A stretch of 49,824 nt of DNA from Lederbergia galactosidilytica (GTDB lineage Bacteria > Bacillota > Bacilli > Bacillales > Bacillaceae_C). This document shows, piece by piece, positions 40,605 to 49,528 of the stretch. Made by a program: the position numbers and the translations under genes. Location of the stretch: the NCBI RefSeq assembly GCF_017873565.1, contig NZ_JAGGKH010000027.1, positions 1 to 49,824 on the forward strand, given 5' to 3'. Position 1 is the first letter of the stretch, and each line of letters opens with the position of its first letter. The notes under the pieces were generated by a model that was given only the letters and a program-made list of their open reading frames with translations, made no database searches and was not told where the DNA came from.

Positions 40605-41576
40605 TTATTTGAGTTTCCCTAAAAAGCTTTCAATAGTCTCTACTAACTCTTCAGGATATTCTCCATTAATGGCATGAGAGGCATCCGCAAATAGCACCAT
40701 CTCACTGTTAGGGTTTTGCAAATAAACTACACCAGTCTGATACGATTTTTCAGCATGATGCATAGTGGATCCGCCTGCTAATATACCGAGCACAGGCATC
40801 TCTAATTCCGCTAATTGTTCTGGCTTGATTTTTTTGGGCATTGGCAACTTACTTTTATATGTTCGCATTCCCGTTTCAATTAAATTGGCAGTTGGATCAC
40901 TTTGATCCATTTCTATCCCACCTGAAATGTAGCTGAGCATCGTCTCCCTAATAGGTTTCGGTACAATCGGCACGCTAGCAGGGATAGATGCGATGATCAT
41001 TTTGAATGGGATGGGACCAAATACATATACGGGATCTACTAAGATGAGTGATTGAATTTTTTCCGGGAAGGTGAGAGCTACATTCGTTGCACTCCATCCG
41101 CCGAATGATAATCCTAATAAATGAATATCTGATTCGGGGAGCTGTTCTAATACTTGCTCTAACCAGATCGCTTGGTCTTCTGCGGTTTCAATGCGTTTTG
41201 TTTCTGTACTTAATCCTGGCTCCCCAAGCAAATCAAGCGTATAAACAGGACGGTGTTCTAGAAAATAGCGTAAATTGGGTTCCCACATAGGAGTAGAAGC
41301 TCCTTTTCCAGGAAGCAGCAATAATGGCATTTGATCTAATGTGTCATTTTCTTGGAATTTGTAGAGCTGAACTTCTCCAAAATCAGTACCGATTTTTCTC
41401 GATTCGATTGGTTCCGGTAGAACTTCCATTGCTCCATCATAAGCTTTAGTGAATTGCTCATGGCCTTCAATCGAAACAAAATCACTCATCGTACCATCGT
41501 CCCTAAAGATATAAATGGTCAAGAATAACATTGCAAGTATGCCGATGGAAATGCCCCAAGTTTTTTTCCGTTTCAT
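40605..41576 (-). CDS. Alpha/beta hydrolase, membrane-anchored
   Basis: A 323-residue alpha/beta hydrolase with an N-terminal membrane anchor (about residues 7-25, IGILAMLFLTIYIF). The nucleophile elbow is HLLGLSFGGWSATNVA (Ser), the oxyanion region is LLLLPGKGASTPMW, and the catalytic His is in LFADASHAINGEYPEELV. The active site probably faces outside the membrane. It is co-transcribed with the MerR gene. The substrate is unknown; detoxification or signal turnover are possibilities. Confidence 0.8.
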   Translation of the reverse strand: MKRKKTWGISIGILAMLFLTIYIFRDDGTMSDFVSIEGHEQFTKAYDGAMEVLPEPIESRKIGTDFGEVQLYKFQENDTLDQMPLLLLPGKGASTPMWEPNLRYFLEHRPVYTLDLLGEPGLSTETKRIETAEDQAIWLEQVLEQLPESDIHLLGLSFGGWSATNVALTFPEKIQSLILVDPVYVFGPIPFKMIIASIPASVPIVPKPIRETMLSYISGGIEMDQSDPTANLIETGMRTYKSKLPMPKKIKPEQLAELEMPVLGILAGGSTMHHAEKSYQTGVVYLQNPNSEMVLFADASHAINGEYPEELVETIESFLGKLK

Positions 41577-41597
41577 TTTCCTCCCCCTTTCAATTTC

Positions 41598-41628
41598 AAT
41601 ATAACGTATGACGTAACGTTATACGCAA
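41598..41628 (-). promoter_or_regulatory. MerR-type promoter with 19-bp spacer
   Basis: On the minus strand TTGCGT (-35, 41628-41623) and TATATT (-10, 41603-41598) are separated by 19 bases, as in MerR-controlled promoters. An inverted repeat, ATAACGT-N8-ACGTTAT (41601-41607 and 41616-41622), fills the spacer. Confidence 0.8.
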
Positions 41629-41785
41629 GAGCAAAGAAGAAAAAGCGACTAAAAACATGAAATGAACCGAATGGAGTTACTACTAGCCAAGCGGGCCCCA
41701 TCACGAGATAAATGGTGTTAACCTCTCTTCCCAACGTGCTAGTGTATATAAAGCACTTGACTAAGTACATTAGATTAACAGGTAG

Positions 41786-42148
41786 CTACCCCCTACTTCC
41801 ACCAGTTTCAAAACTCTCTTTCACTCTTTTAGGTATCATTACAACCTCTGGATTGAGATCCACAGTCCTAAACGTAGGATCTATACATTCCTCCCAAAAT
41901 TCGAGATGTTTTTTATCAACCCAATGCTCAGATTCTTCTACGTCTTGACCAGCATCCCCTTGGATCGAATACCAATATAAATATTCCTGACCATCGAGGT
42001 TTTCTCTAAAAATCGTTTCTACATACATCTTTTCATCTTCTAATGTTAATAAAACCTCGTGCATATGATCATTTAAAAATTTCATCCATTCGTCTACTAA
42101 CTTAGATTTTCCTTTTTTGACTCTGAATCTTGTTAATTCTATATTCAT
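41786..42148 (-). CDS. DUF6176 family protein
   Basis: A soluble 120-residue protein. Its start IELTRFRVKKGKSKLVDEWM and block YVETIFRENLDGQEYLYWYS, ending in an acidic HWVDKKHLEFWEECID, fit the DUF6176 family. The family is of unknown function with a ferredoxin-like fold. AAGGTGG precedes the ATG. No operon partner. The function is not inferable. Confidence 0.65.
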   Translation of the reverse strand: MNIELTRFRVKKGKSKLVDEWMKFLNDHMHEVLLTLEDEKMYVETIFRENLDGQEYLYWYSIQGDAGQDVEESEHWVDKKHLEFWEECIDPTFRTVDLNPEVVMIPKRVKESFETGGSRG

Positions 42149-42254
42149 CCGTGAACCACCTTGTTTTTTCTTTTAATTAATTTTAATGCCCTTATTCAAA
42201 CATCGAGATATTAGAATCTTGCTGATAACAATGAACAAGCATCGCATGTCCAGC

Positions 42255-42395
42255 TACAGCACCTAGCAACTAGCAAATTTACGTCTACTTCCTACGATAA
42301 GTCAACATCAGTTCGCCCTTCAGGCTCAATGTGTTTCCCTTATCTCGTCAGAAGCCTTTAAATTTGTACGTCGCTAAACAGGCGCTTCGCTTTCC
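42255..42395. repeat. Dispersed repeat, copy B (reversed)
   Basis: Read on the minus strand it begins AGGAAAGCGAAGCGCCTG, runs through TTTAGCGACGTACAAATTT, and ends with the GATGTTGACTTATCGTAGG and AAGTAGACGTAAATTTGC blocks shared with copy A at 3500-3590. It sits at the 3' end of the truncated DinB-like gene. Confidence 0.65.
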
Positions 42396-42807
42396 TATGT
42401 AATTGTCCCCGATGGTGATAGATATGGGCTAACGTTTCTAGTAGCCACTCATATTACGTATAAGTTACACCCCAATAGGAGGTTGTTTCCCTTTTAAGCT
42501 CTTCGTCTGTTAAATTCAGATACTCCGTTTTTAAGGTTTTAAAATTTGTACGTAAACCGTCTTTAATTAAGGCGAGTGTTTTATAGGATATGTTAGAATA
42601 AAAACTTTCCATTTCTTCTTTCGATGCTTCATTGGCGATAAGTCTATCCGCTACACAAATGAGGGCTAGGTGTTCTAATAACTCTCCGATCGAATGTTTA
42701 TAGGGAGTAGGCTGTTTTAGTAAATCTTCTTCCAGCAATGTATCGATTATTTGATCAATTGTTTCTACTGCCACCTCAATTTGGTGCAGTGCAGCCTGAC
42801 AGTCCAT
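42396..42807 (-). pseudogene. DinB-like gene with in-frame stop, cut by a repeat
   Basis: The frame starts at the ATG at 42807 (AAGGAGGAACAT upstream), MDCQAALHQIEVAVETIDQI, and reads about 116 residues to a TAA at 42454. The same frame then continues YEWLLETLAHIYHHRGQLH, which contains the metal-binding histidines of DinB proteins. It ends in the repeat at 42395. One nonsense mutation plus loss of the C-terminus makes it a pseudogene. Confidence 0.8.
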
Positions 42808-42913
42808 ATGTTCCTCCTTCACTGAACGTAGATATTCAGTATCCTGCAGTCAAAACTATGCGCAAAATGCCCTTCGTTTCATTCAAACTTTTACTAGATT
42901 GGAAATTTATTAT

Positions 42914-43324
42914 CTAGCGAATTTCAATCCCCGCTTTTTCAAAGGGTCCCAATACTTTCGGATTGCACATTGAGATATAATCAACTGTTTTCAAATTCTT
43001 AAGATGCTGAAAACCTTCTACCGATTCGACATCAAATAATTCATCCTCACCATCCCAATCTGGTTTGAGAATATGATAAATTTCATGACCACCATCAAAT
43101 ATCAGCTGTTCAATCTTAGCCAAATCATCTGCTTCCAAACGCAGCTTCTCTAAGTAATCCCTAATTTCAGCAATTGGTCCGGCGCCAACATACCATTCAA
43201 AATCGTCTACATACTTATTTTTCAAGTCATTTAATTCTTGCAAAAAATGTGGTTCAAGATCTAATAACGCTTCAATCACCACTAATTTAAAATTAAAATC
43301 TTGAAACATTCCACTTTTATCCAA
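42914..43324 (-). CDS. DUF6892-like protein
   Basis: A 136-residue soluble protein. The block FQDFNFKLVVIEALLDLEPH is characteristic, and the end WDGEDELFDVESVEGFQHLK is acidic. I place the start at a TTG at 43324, with GGAGG 6 bases upstream. The frame is open up to 43471, but the upstream part has no RBS and looks non-coding. The family is of unknown function and is often found in accessory regions; here no toxin or immunity partner is visible. Confidence 0.6.
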   Translation of the reverse strand: MDKSGMFQDFNFKLVVIEALLDLEPHFLQELNDLKNKYVDDFEWYVGAGPIAEIRDYLEKLRLEADDLAKIEQLIFDGGHEIYHILKPDWDGEDELFDVESVEGFQHLKNLKTVDYISMCNPKVLGPFEKAGIEIR

Positions 43325-43557
43325 TATACTTCCTCCATTCTCTTTTGAGTAATTATGAATTCCCCTGCTCTCTAGCTTCTTATTACTTTTTTCTTGTAAC
43401 ATAATAGCCTGATCTTTAAAAACCAATACTAGTAAAAGACAATTTGCGTTTACAATTGTATTCAGCAACAAACCGTCATTGCATATGTTTTATGAATGTA
43501 ACTCCCGGATATGATAGGTTCTAAATTTCTATGCTTTACACCCGTTCATTGCATAAT

Positions 43558-44073
43558 TTAAGATTTCCACTCTTCTTGTAAGATCGCATAATAATATTCA
43601 TCCCACCATTCATTTCCTTGTGGTATACACTTTTTAAAATAACCTTCTTTTCTCATACCAATTTTCTCCATAACTCGCCATGATGGAATATTCTCTGGTT
43701 GACAAGTCGCGATGATCCTATGTAAATTCATGGTCTCAAAACCATATTTTAATACGGAATATGCTGCCTCAGATGCATAACCTTTATTATGATAAATTGG
43801 ATTGAATACCCAACCGATCTCATAAGTATGACTTCCAAAATATTGATGGAATACTATGTGACCAATCAATATGTCTTCTTTGTGTAACACTACTGGAAAA
43901 TTTTCAGCATTTTCCCCAATGTTTTTCTCTACAAATTCCTTCGCATTTTCCTCAGACAATACACCTTCAGGCATATATTTCATCACATCATGATCAGATG
44001 TATAACTATATACACTTTGCCAATCGTCATTTGTAAATTTACGTATTATTAACCTGTCCGTTATTATGTTCAT
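43558..44073 (-). CDS. GNAT acetyltransferase (RimJ/RimL type)
   Basis: A 171-residue acetyltransferase of the ribosomal-protein acetyltransferase-like branch. The acetyl-CoA loop is EIGWVFNPIYHNKGYASEAA, and the C-terminal block RIIATCQPENIPSWRVMEKI with GMRKEGYFKK is typical. N-terminal start is MNIITDRLIIRKFTNDDW. The ATG at 44073 has AAGGGG upstream. The target may be a protein N-terminus or small amine; sequence does not decide. Confidence 0.85.
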   Translation of the reverse strand: MNIITDRLIIRKFTNDDWQSVYSYTSDHDVMKYMPEGVLSEENAKEFVEKNIGENAENFPVVLHKEDILIGHIVFHQYFGSHTYEIGWVFNPIYHNKGYASEAAYSVLKYGFETMNLHRIIATCQPENIPSWRVMEKIGMRKEGYFKKCIPQGNEWWDEYYYAILQEEWKS

Positions 44074-44344
44074 CAACGTTCCCCTTGATCATATTTTATA
44101 GCCCCTTTTATCATTTTATATTGAATTTACTATTCAGCAAACCGAATTAATAAATATATTGTAAACAACATTTCCAACTTCACATTCATAGTACTTGTCT
44201 AATCCCTTAAAATCCACTTCACATTTTTCTCGTTCCATTTTTCTTGCCATTCCCGAAAGAACACCATAGATTTTTCTTAAGAGCAATATGTTATGATAAT
44301 ATTAAATTACGATTTTATTGAGATTTTTAAAAAGGGGTATTCCT

Positions 44345-45262
44345 ATGAGGAAGAGAGATTCTGAAAAAGAAAAACATATATTAATCACAGCAATGAAGCT
44401 TTTCTCATCCAAGAGTTATAATCGCACATCGATGCAGGAAGTCGCCGATATTTGTGGAATTTCCAAGGGGAGTCTGTATTTATACTTTAAATCAAAGGAA
44501 GATTTACTTTTAAATATCTTGCAATATTATTTTCACTATATGGAAGAGCAAATCATGCTTATTGAAGAAGATGCTTCCTTGTCTACTGCAGAAAAATTCA
44601 TCAAGGAATTTGAAATTAAATTAAGGCATTATATTGAACATCAAGAATTTTACAGATTACAAGGACAGGAGCTTTCAGGACTGTCAGATAAGAATATTTA
44701 CCGTTATTTACATCGGCAAAATATTGCGGAGGTTAAATGGGTTGAGCATTCTTTAATCAAAATCTATGGAAAGGAAATGGTGCCTTACGCTGCAGATGGC
44801 GCTTTTTTATTAATGGGAATGACCAAACAATACATGGAATTAATTATCTTGAAGCAATTCCCTTTACCAATCAAAAAAGTAGTTCGTTTTGTCATGGCGC
44901 AAATTGATTTCATGATCAAAGGTCTATTGGACAGTAATATTGAACCATTAATGAATGAAAACTTGTGGTCGTTATACTTAGAAGAAGCCGGAGAAAAAAG
45001 AGTCCATCCTTTCGAATTGATTAAGCAAATGAAAAATCATTTAAAAGTTCAGTCAATCCCTAATAGCCAAAAAGAAGTAGCGATTCAATCTCTAACCATT
45101 ATGGAGCAAGAATTGATGAATATGCAGCCAAGAATGGCCATTCTTAAAGGAATGCTTCATAATCTCGAACAGATTCATTCCCTTAAGGAAATAAGGAAGG
45201 AGCTTATTAACAGTCTCCAGATCGAACACGCGCCAAGTAAATCTAGGTTTACAGCCGAATAG
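44345..45262 (+). CDS. TetR family regulator
   Basis: A 305-residue, larger-than-usual TetR regulator. The N-terminal helix-turn-helix is ILITAMKLFSSKSYNRTSMQ with EVADICGISKGSLYLYFKSK. The long helical C-terminal domain probably binds a hydrophobic ligand. I start at the ATG at 44345, behind AAGGGG, rather than at 44318. It faces the two P450 genes across a terminator. It could regulate the ferredoxin-P450 operon, but that is inference from proximity. Confidence 0.8.
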   Translation: MRKRDSEKEKHILITAMKLFSSKSYNRTSMQEVADICGISKGSLYLYFKSKEDLLLNILQYYFHYMEEQIMLIEEDASLSTAEKFIKEFEIKLRHYIEHQEFYRLQGQELSGLSDKNIYRYLHRQNIAEVKWVEHSLIKIYGKEMVPYAADGAFLLMGMTKQYMELIILKQFPLPIKKVVRFVMAQIDFMIKGLLDSNIEPLMNENLWSLYLEEAGEKRVHPFELIKQMKNHLKVQSIPNSQKEVAIQSLTIMEQELMNMQPRMAILKGMLHNLEQIHSLKEIRKELINSLQIEHAPSKSRFTAE

Positions 45263-45308
45263 CTTCGATTATTTTTTAAAAATCGCTTTAAAAAGCCAAT
45301 ATGAATAA

Positions 45309-45347
45309 ATATCCCCCCACAAACAAAGTCAATACAAGGGGGGATAT
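45309..45347. terminator. Bidirectional terminator between TetR and P450 genes
   Basis: ATATCCCCCC at 45309-45318 pairs exactly with GGGGGGATAT at 45338-45347. It lies between convergent genes and suits both. Confidence 0.75.
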
Positions 45348-45374
45348 TCGTCTTCTCAAAACGAGGACCCTATG

Positions 45375-46646
45375 CTAAAAAGCGACTGGCAGAGCAGTTA
45401 AACTTCGTGAGTTAAGACTAAAGCTCCAAGTAATGCGCTCACGCGGAACACTAAGCCTCAGGTTGGGCATGCGTTTGAATAGAGTGGCAAAGGCAATCTC
45501 TCCTTCCAAACGGGCGAGCGGCTTTCCCAAACAGACGTGGATACCATGTCCAAAGGCGAGGTGACGATTGACATTGCGCGCAATATCCAGCTCTTCTGGA
45601 TCGGAAAACTGGGTCTCATCTCGATTTGCTGAAGTCGGGATGACGAGGAGCATATCCCCCATTTTGATCTGCTGGCCAGCAATTTCAATATCTCTCATAG
45701 CGAAACGCGGGCCGACTATGGTGGCTGGTCCATTAAAGCGCAGCAATTCTTCCACTGCCGAGGGAACGAGACTGGGGTCTGCTTTCAGCTTCTTAAGCTG
45801 ATCAGGATGATCCAATAACATTAATGTGCCAGTGCCAATCAGATTGGAGGTTGTCTCATGCCCCGCAAAGATTAACAGTGTAATCATTGAAAGTAGTTCC
45901 TCTTCGCTAAGCCGATCCCCTGCTTCTTCAATCGCCACCATCTGGCTGATTAAGTCATCTGCTGGGTGCAGACGTTTTTCTGCTACTAACTGTGATGTAT
46001 ATTCTCCAAAGGCGCGCATATGTTCTTTGACACTCTCATCTTGTTTTCCTAATCCTTGCCCATGTGCTAAGGCGTTAGACCAAATACGAATTTGCGCCCT
46101 GTCTGCTTGTGGAACTCCAAGCATTTCAGATATGACATTAATCGGTAAAGGAAAAGCATAGTCTTTGATCAGATCCATCTCGCCTCGCTCTTGTACCTGA
46201 TCAAGCAATTCATCAGCTATCTCTTGCATCCGCGGACGCAAGCCTTCGATAAACCTAGGTGTAAAAACTTTGGACACTAGTCCACGTAACCGACGATGAT
46301 CAGGTTCATCAACAGAGAGCATGGAATTGCCCGTAAAGAACGTGGAACTATCGGACTCTCCATCGTTCCCACTTATACTATGCTTGAGCGGAACATTACC
46401 ACTAATAGAACGGGGATCGACGGTAAAATGTGTATGGTCTTTTAAAATTTGTACAGCCTCTTTCATCTGTGTTACCATCCATCCTTGGCGGTCTGTTCCT
46501 TCCAATGGGATCGGGATCGGAACAATGGGGCCGACTGACCGCAATTGCGCAAATAATGGAAATGGATTTGTCGTTAGTTCACCACCATCTGCACTAAAAA
46601 GGCTAAATGCAACTTTTTCTGCTATCATATGGTCTGTAGTCTTCAT
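45375..46646 (-). CDS. Cytochrome P450 (CYP107-like)
   Basis: A soluble class I P450 monooxygenase of 423 residues. The I-helix motif is FAGHETTSNLI, the ExxR is EELLRF, and the heme loop FGHGIHVCLGKPLAR has the thiolate Cys at residue 372. I start at the ATG at 46646 with AAGGGAG 7 bases upstream. The CYP family assignment is tentative. Base composition is unusual: 34 of 60 and 30 of 60 bases are G or C in lines 45481 and 45901, compared with 23 of 60 in the next P450 (line 47161). This suggests a later acquisition. The substrate is unknown. Confidence 0.85.
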   Translation of the reverse strand: MKTTDHMIAEKVAFSLFSADGGELTTNPFPLFAQLRSVGPIVPIPIPLEGTDRQGWMVTQMKEAVQILKDHTHFTVDPRSISGNVPLKHSISGNDGESDSSTFFTGNSMLSVDEPDHRRLRGLVSKVFTPRFIEGLRPRMQEIADELLDQVQERGEMDLIKDYAFPLPINVISEMLGVPQADRAQIRIWSNALAHGQGLGKQDESVKEHMRAFGEYTSQLVAEKRLHPADDLISQMVAIEEAGDRLSEEELLSMITLLIFAGHETTSNLIGTGTLMLLDHPDQLKKLKADPSLVPSAVEELLRFNGPATIVGPRFAMRDIEIAGQQIKMGDMLLVIPTSANRDETQFSDPEELDIARNVNRHLAFGHGIHVCLGKPLARLEGEIAFATLFKRMPNLRLSVPRERITWSFSLNSRSLTALPVAF

Positions 46647-46774
46647 CACAATCTCCCTTCTCAAAAAAATTAATGGATTTTAACTAGATTTTTCATCTTC
46701 AACTAAATCGCATTCAACTCTAAATGTTGCCCAGTTTTGGGCTTCTACTTTGCGAGCGTTTTCCTTCGCGAGTT

Positions 46775-48004
46775 TTATTTATATACCTTCATTGGAAGAT
46801 GTGTTAAAGACTGTCCTGTAGCTGATTCTGTTAAATTTCCCTCTAAATCGAAGGATTCTACGGATTCGATTCGAGAAAACTTTTGTAAAAATCCCTTTAA
46901 AGTAAGGGTTAATTCTAATCGCGCAAGCGGCGCACCAAGGCAAAAATGCGGGCCTTTTCCAAATGTTAAATGTTTCTTATTATTTGGCCGATGAATATTA
47001 AGCGAAAGAGGATCCGCAAACATCGCTTCATCCATATTTGCCGCACTCATCCAGGCAATGACCATCTCGCCTTTTTTCATTTCGGGTCCTAATAAACAAT
47101 TATCTTGTTTCACTGTGCGATCCCTTTTCGTATTATGAAAACGATAGCGTAACATTTCTTCAACAGCTTTCGGGACCAATTCTAAATCATTTCGGAGTTC
47201 TTTATATAGGGAAGGATCATCATAAAGCAATGAATAAAAAGTATTTGCTAGCGCATGGCTTGTTGTCTCAACTCCTGCTCCTAAAAGGGCCATAGTAATT
47301 CGAACAATTTCATCATCTGTAAGCTTGTCGCCATCCACTTCTGCTTTAATTAAATCAGAGAGAATATCCTCGGATGGATCTAATCGTTTCTGAAGAACGA
47401 TTGGGTAGAGATATTGATAATATTCTTTGGCTGCAGCTTGTTTTTTCAGCTCAATTTCTTGTTGGTTTTCTTTATCATAAGGGAGGAAAAGAACATCAAC
47501 CCAATGTTTAAAGCGTCTCCGATCTTCTATTGGGACACCAAATAATTCCGCAATTACCATTCCTGGTAAAGGAGCTGCCAGTGCTTGGACGATATCAACA
47601 GTGGAGTTTTCCTCTATACCTTCGATAAGTTCAGTGACAATCCGCTCGATACGTGGTTCCCAATTTTTCAAACTACGCGGTGTAAAAGCAGCAGATAGCA
47701 AAGAGCGTCTCTTTCTATGCACGGGTGGATCTACCATGATATTGACATTATCTGGAATCGTTCCTTCTTTATTATTCGCCCCCACAGAAATGGTTGTTTT
47801 TGGACCTTCACTTGAAAAGAATTCATAATTACTTAATACTTGTTTCACGTCTTCATACTTAAACACATTCCATGTATTCGTTTCCACATCAAAATAAATT
47901 GGCTGAGATGTGAGCATGTCTTTATACCACTGTAATGGAAAAAACTCCTCTGAACGCGTCTGAAACTTCTTAACCTCTTTCAATGAAACGATTTCTTTCC
48001 TCAT
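46775..48004 (-). CDS. Cytochrome P450 (CYP109-like)
   Basis: A second soluble P450, 409 residues, with the heme loop FGKGPHFCLGAPLAR (Cys355) and ExxR EEMLRY. The I-helix has LLGAGVETTSHAL, with Val instead of the frequent His before the acid-alcohol pair ET. The N-terminal half WYKDMLTSQPIYFDVETNTW then VFKYEDVKQVL recalls Bacillus CYP109-type enzymes. The ATG at 48004 has AAGGGAG upstream. The ferredoxin gene ends 40 bases upstream and is in the same direction, so it is probably its redox partner. Substrate unknown. Confidence 0.87.
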   Translation of the reverse strand: MRKEIVSLKEVKKFQTRSEEFFPLQWYKDMLTSQPIYFDVETNTWNVFKYEDVKQVLSNYEFFSSEGPKTTISVGANNKEGTIPDNVNIMVDPPVHRKRRSLLSAAFTPRSLKNWEPRIERIVTELIEGIEENSTVDIVQALAAPLPGMVIAELFGVPIEDRRRFKHWVDVLFLPYDKENQQEIELKKQAAAKEYYQYLYPIVLQKRLDPSEDILSDLIKAEVDGDKLTDDEIVRITMALLGAGVETTSHALANTFYSLLYDDPSLYKELRNDLELVPKAVEEMLRYRFHNTKRDRTVKQDNCLLGPEMKKGEMVIAWMSAANMDEAMFADPLSLNIHRPNNKKHLTFGKGPHFCLGAPLARLELTLTLKGFLQKFSRIESVESFDLEGNLTESATGQSLTHLPMKVYK

Positions 48005-48043
48005 TTGGATGACTCCCTTCAAATTTTTAAAGTAGAATTCATC

Positions 48044-48277
48044 TTACTCATTGGCAAATGGCTGATCAGCTATCTTGACTGAATCTGTAGGACACTCTTC
48101 CATGGCTTCTATCAAACTATCCATTTGATCTTCAGGGATCGGTGTCAGTCCTTGATTATCGTCTAATTTCACAAACGCTACCCCATCCTGATCAAGGTCA
48201 AAAATGTGAGGTGCCACTCCCTCACAATTTCCACAGCAAATACATGTTTCTTGGTTAATAATCGCGTATTTTGCCAT
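48044..48277 (-). CDS. fer: [4Fe-4S] ferredoxin
   Basis: A 77-residue ferredoxin of the Bacillus Fer type. The N-terminal Cys run TCICCGNCEGVAP supplies the CxxCxxC cluster ligands, and the fourth Cys is in MEECPTDSVKIAD. DDNQGLTPIPEDQMD is the usual acidic linker. The start is the ATG at 48277 with AAGAAGG upstream; the longer frame to 48307 has only a basic start. It is the electron donor expected for the P450 encoded directly downstream. Confidence 0.88.
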   Translation of the reverse strand: MAKYAIINQETCICCGNCEGVAPHIFDLDQDGVAFVKLDDNQGLTPIPEDQMDSLIEAMEECPTDSVKIADQPFANE

Positions 48278-48345
48278 TGTAAAACCTTCTTTCTTTTTCC
48301 GTTTCACCTTTCAATGATTCCCTTTTTATTCGTGAGGGCCATTTT

Positions 48346-48379
48346 TGACCTATAAGTTTCCATTTTGACTAATAGGTCA
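48346..48379. promoter_or_regulatory. Possible operator of the ferredoxin-P450 operon
   Basis: TGACCTAT at 48346-48353 and ATAGGTCA at 48372-48379 form a perfect 8-bp inverted repeat with an 18-base spacer. The right half also contains TGAC-CTATTA-GTCA on the minus strand. It lies about 70-100 bases upstream of the ferredoxin start, where a regulator site is expected. Confidence 0.5.
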
Positions 48380-48546
48380 TCTTTAGCGTAACATATCCAT
48401 ATATTTCCAAACAAAGGTCTTTCGAATGGTTTTTATGAAAGGGTAAAATGTTGTTCATGCTAATCGTTAACCTGCAAGATATCAGAGGTGTTAGAGGTAA
48501 TAGAATAGGAGTGAATATAGCTTTTAGCTAAAAAGAAGATGGGTCC

Positions 48547-48672
48547 ATGGAACCGATTGCTTTAACGGCTGATGAGTCCGTCACTTCTAAACATGTATTT
48601 TTACAGATTTTAAATAGAGTCTCTCGAAGAGGCAAACTTTATTTTCATTCAGAAATTTATGATTGCGAATAG
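48547..48672 (+). CDS. Small ORF followed by a strong terminator
   Basis: A 41-codon frame on the plus strand reads MEPIALTADESVTSKHVFLQ, then ILNRVSRRGKLYFHSEIYDC E (joined). Its stop is directly at the base of a T-rich terminator hairpin, which suggests a real transcript end. No strong ribosome binding site is seen and no family recognised. It may be the remaining 3' end of a longer gene. Confidence 0.35.
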   Translation: MEPIALTADESVTSKHVFLQILNRVSRRGKLYFHSEIYDCE

Positions 48673-48700
48673 ACTAGGCATATTCACCTAGTCTTTTTTT
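48672..48700 (+). terminator. Intrinsic terminator
   Basis: GACTAGG at 48672-48678 pairs with CCTAGTC at 48687-48693, followed by seven T. Plus-strand orientation. Confidence 0.8.
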
Positions 48701-48715
48701 GTATTTATCTATGTT

Positions 48716-49528
48716 TTATACTCTTTCCCTGGCTTCTTGTTCCAAAAGCTTTACAACGGCATCCACAATCGCTTCCCTATCTGTTGTACTATATAACCCA
48801 CCACGCAAATGAGGCATTAATTCTTGTAAATCAGGATCCGTTTCTGCGGATTTTATTGCATCCTTTAAAACTTGTACGGCAATGATTTTATCGAAAAATC
48901 CTAATTTAATTTGTTTGGTTGTAATGAAATCTAACATTTTTTCCATGGCATCTTTATGCCTATATTTTTCTAGTGCTGCTTCATGGTAAAGAGGATAGAC
49001 GACAATATCCGCGAATAAGCGATTTAACTTATTAAGGTCATTTTTATCAAAGGAAAGTGTTTCTCCACTATTATCTAAAAGGCTAAATATCTCTTTAGTC
49101 GCTTCTGCTTCAATCTTCTCACAGATCATCACAATATTAAATAGATGATCGACTTCCCTGATAATCTCTTGCGCATTCGAATCTAAGTTGCTCTCAAGAA
49201 GTTTCTGTAAAATTCTATGGAACTTTTGCACATTTTTAGGAAGTTCTGTCTCATATCCCTCTTCCATAGATTCCATTTCACTTCTTATTTCATATAAAAT
49301 ATTCTTATAAGTTGCTATTTCCTCATAAAAACCATCTTTCTTCAATAACTTACCTTCACAAGCAATCAATGTTTCAGGCTGATGTTTAGTCGTTTTACTA
49401 TAACATTCAAAGAAACGATACTGTTTGTTGTTCTCATCAACAAATTGTACAGGCTCTTCATAAGCCTCTAAATCAGGATAGACATCTTTCCCATTTACCC
49501 ATAATTTATTATCCTTCACTTCAATCAT
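48716..49528 (-). CDS. Hypothetical protein, mostly helical
   Basis: Not recognised. A 270-residue soluble protein with an early beta-rich part (IEVKDNKLWVNGKDVYPDLE, FVDENNKQYRFFECYSK) and then a long, charged, mainly helical region with no Cys cluster, nucleotide motif or membrane segment. The ATG at 49528 has AGGAG 9 bases upstream; the GTG at 49534 is too close to that site. It is transcribed toward the ferredoxin-P450 operon and separated by the plus-strand terminator. No partner is evident. Confidence 0.65.
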   Translation of the reverse strand: MIEVKDNKLWVNGKDVYPDLEAYEEPVQFVDENNKQYRFFECYSKTTKHQPETLIACEGKLLKKDGFYEEIATYKNILYEIRSEMESMEEGYETELPKNVQKFHRILQKLLESNLDSNAQEIIREVDHLFNIVMICEKIEAEATKEIFSLLDNSGETLSFDKNDLNKLNRLFADIVVYPLYHEAALEKYRHKDAMEKMLDFITTKQIKLGFFDKIIAVQVLKDAIKSAETDPDLQELMPHLRGGLYSTTDREAIVDAVVKLLEQEARERV

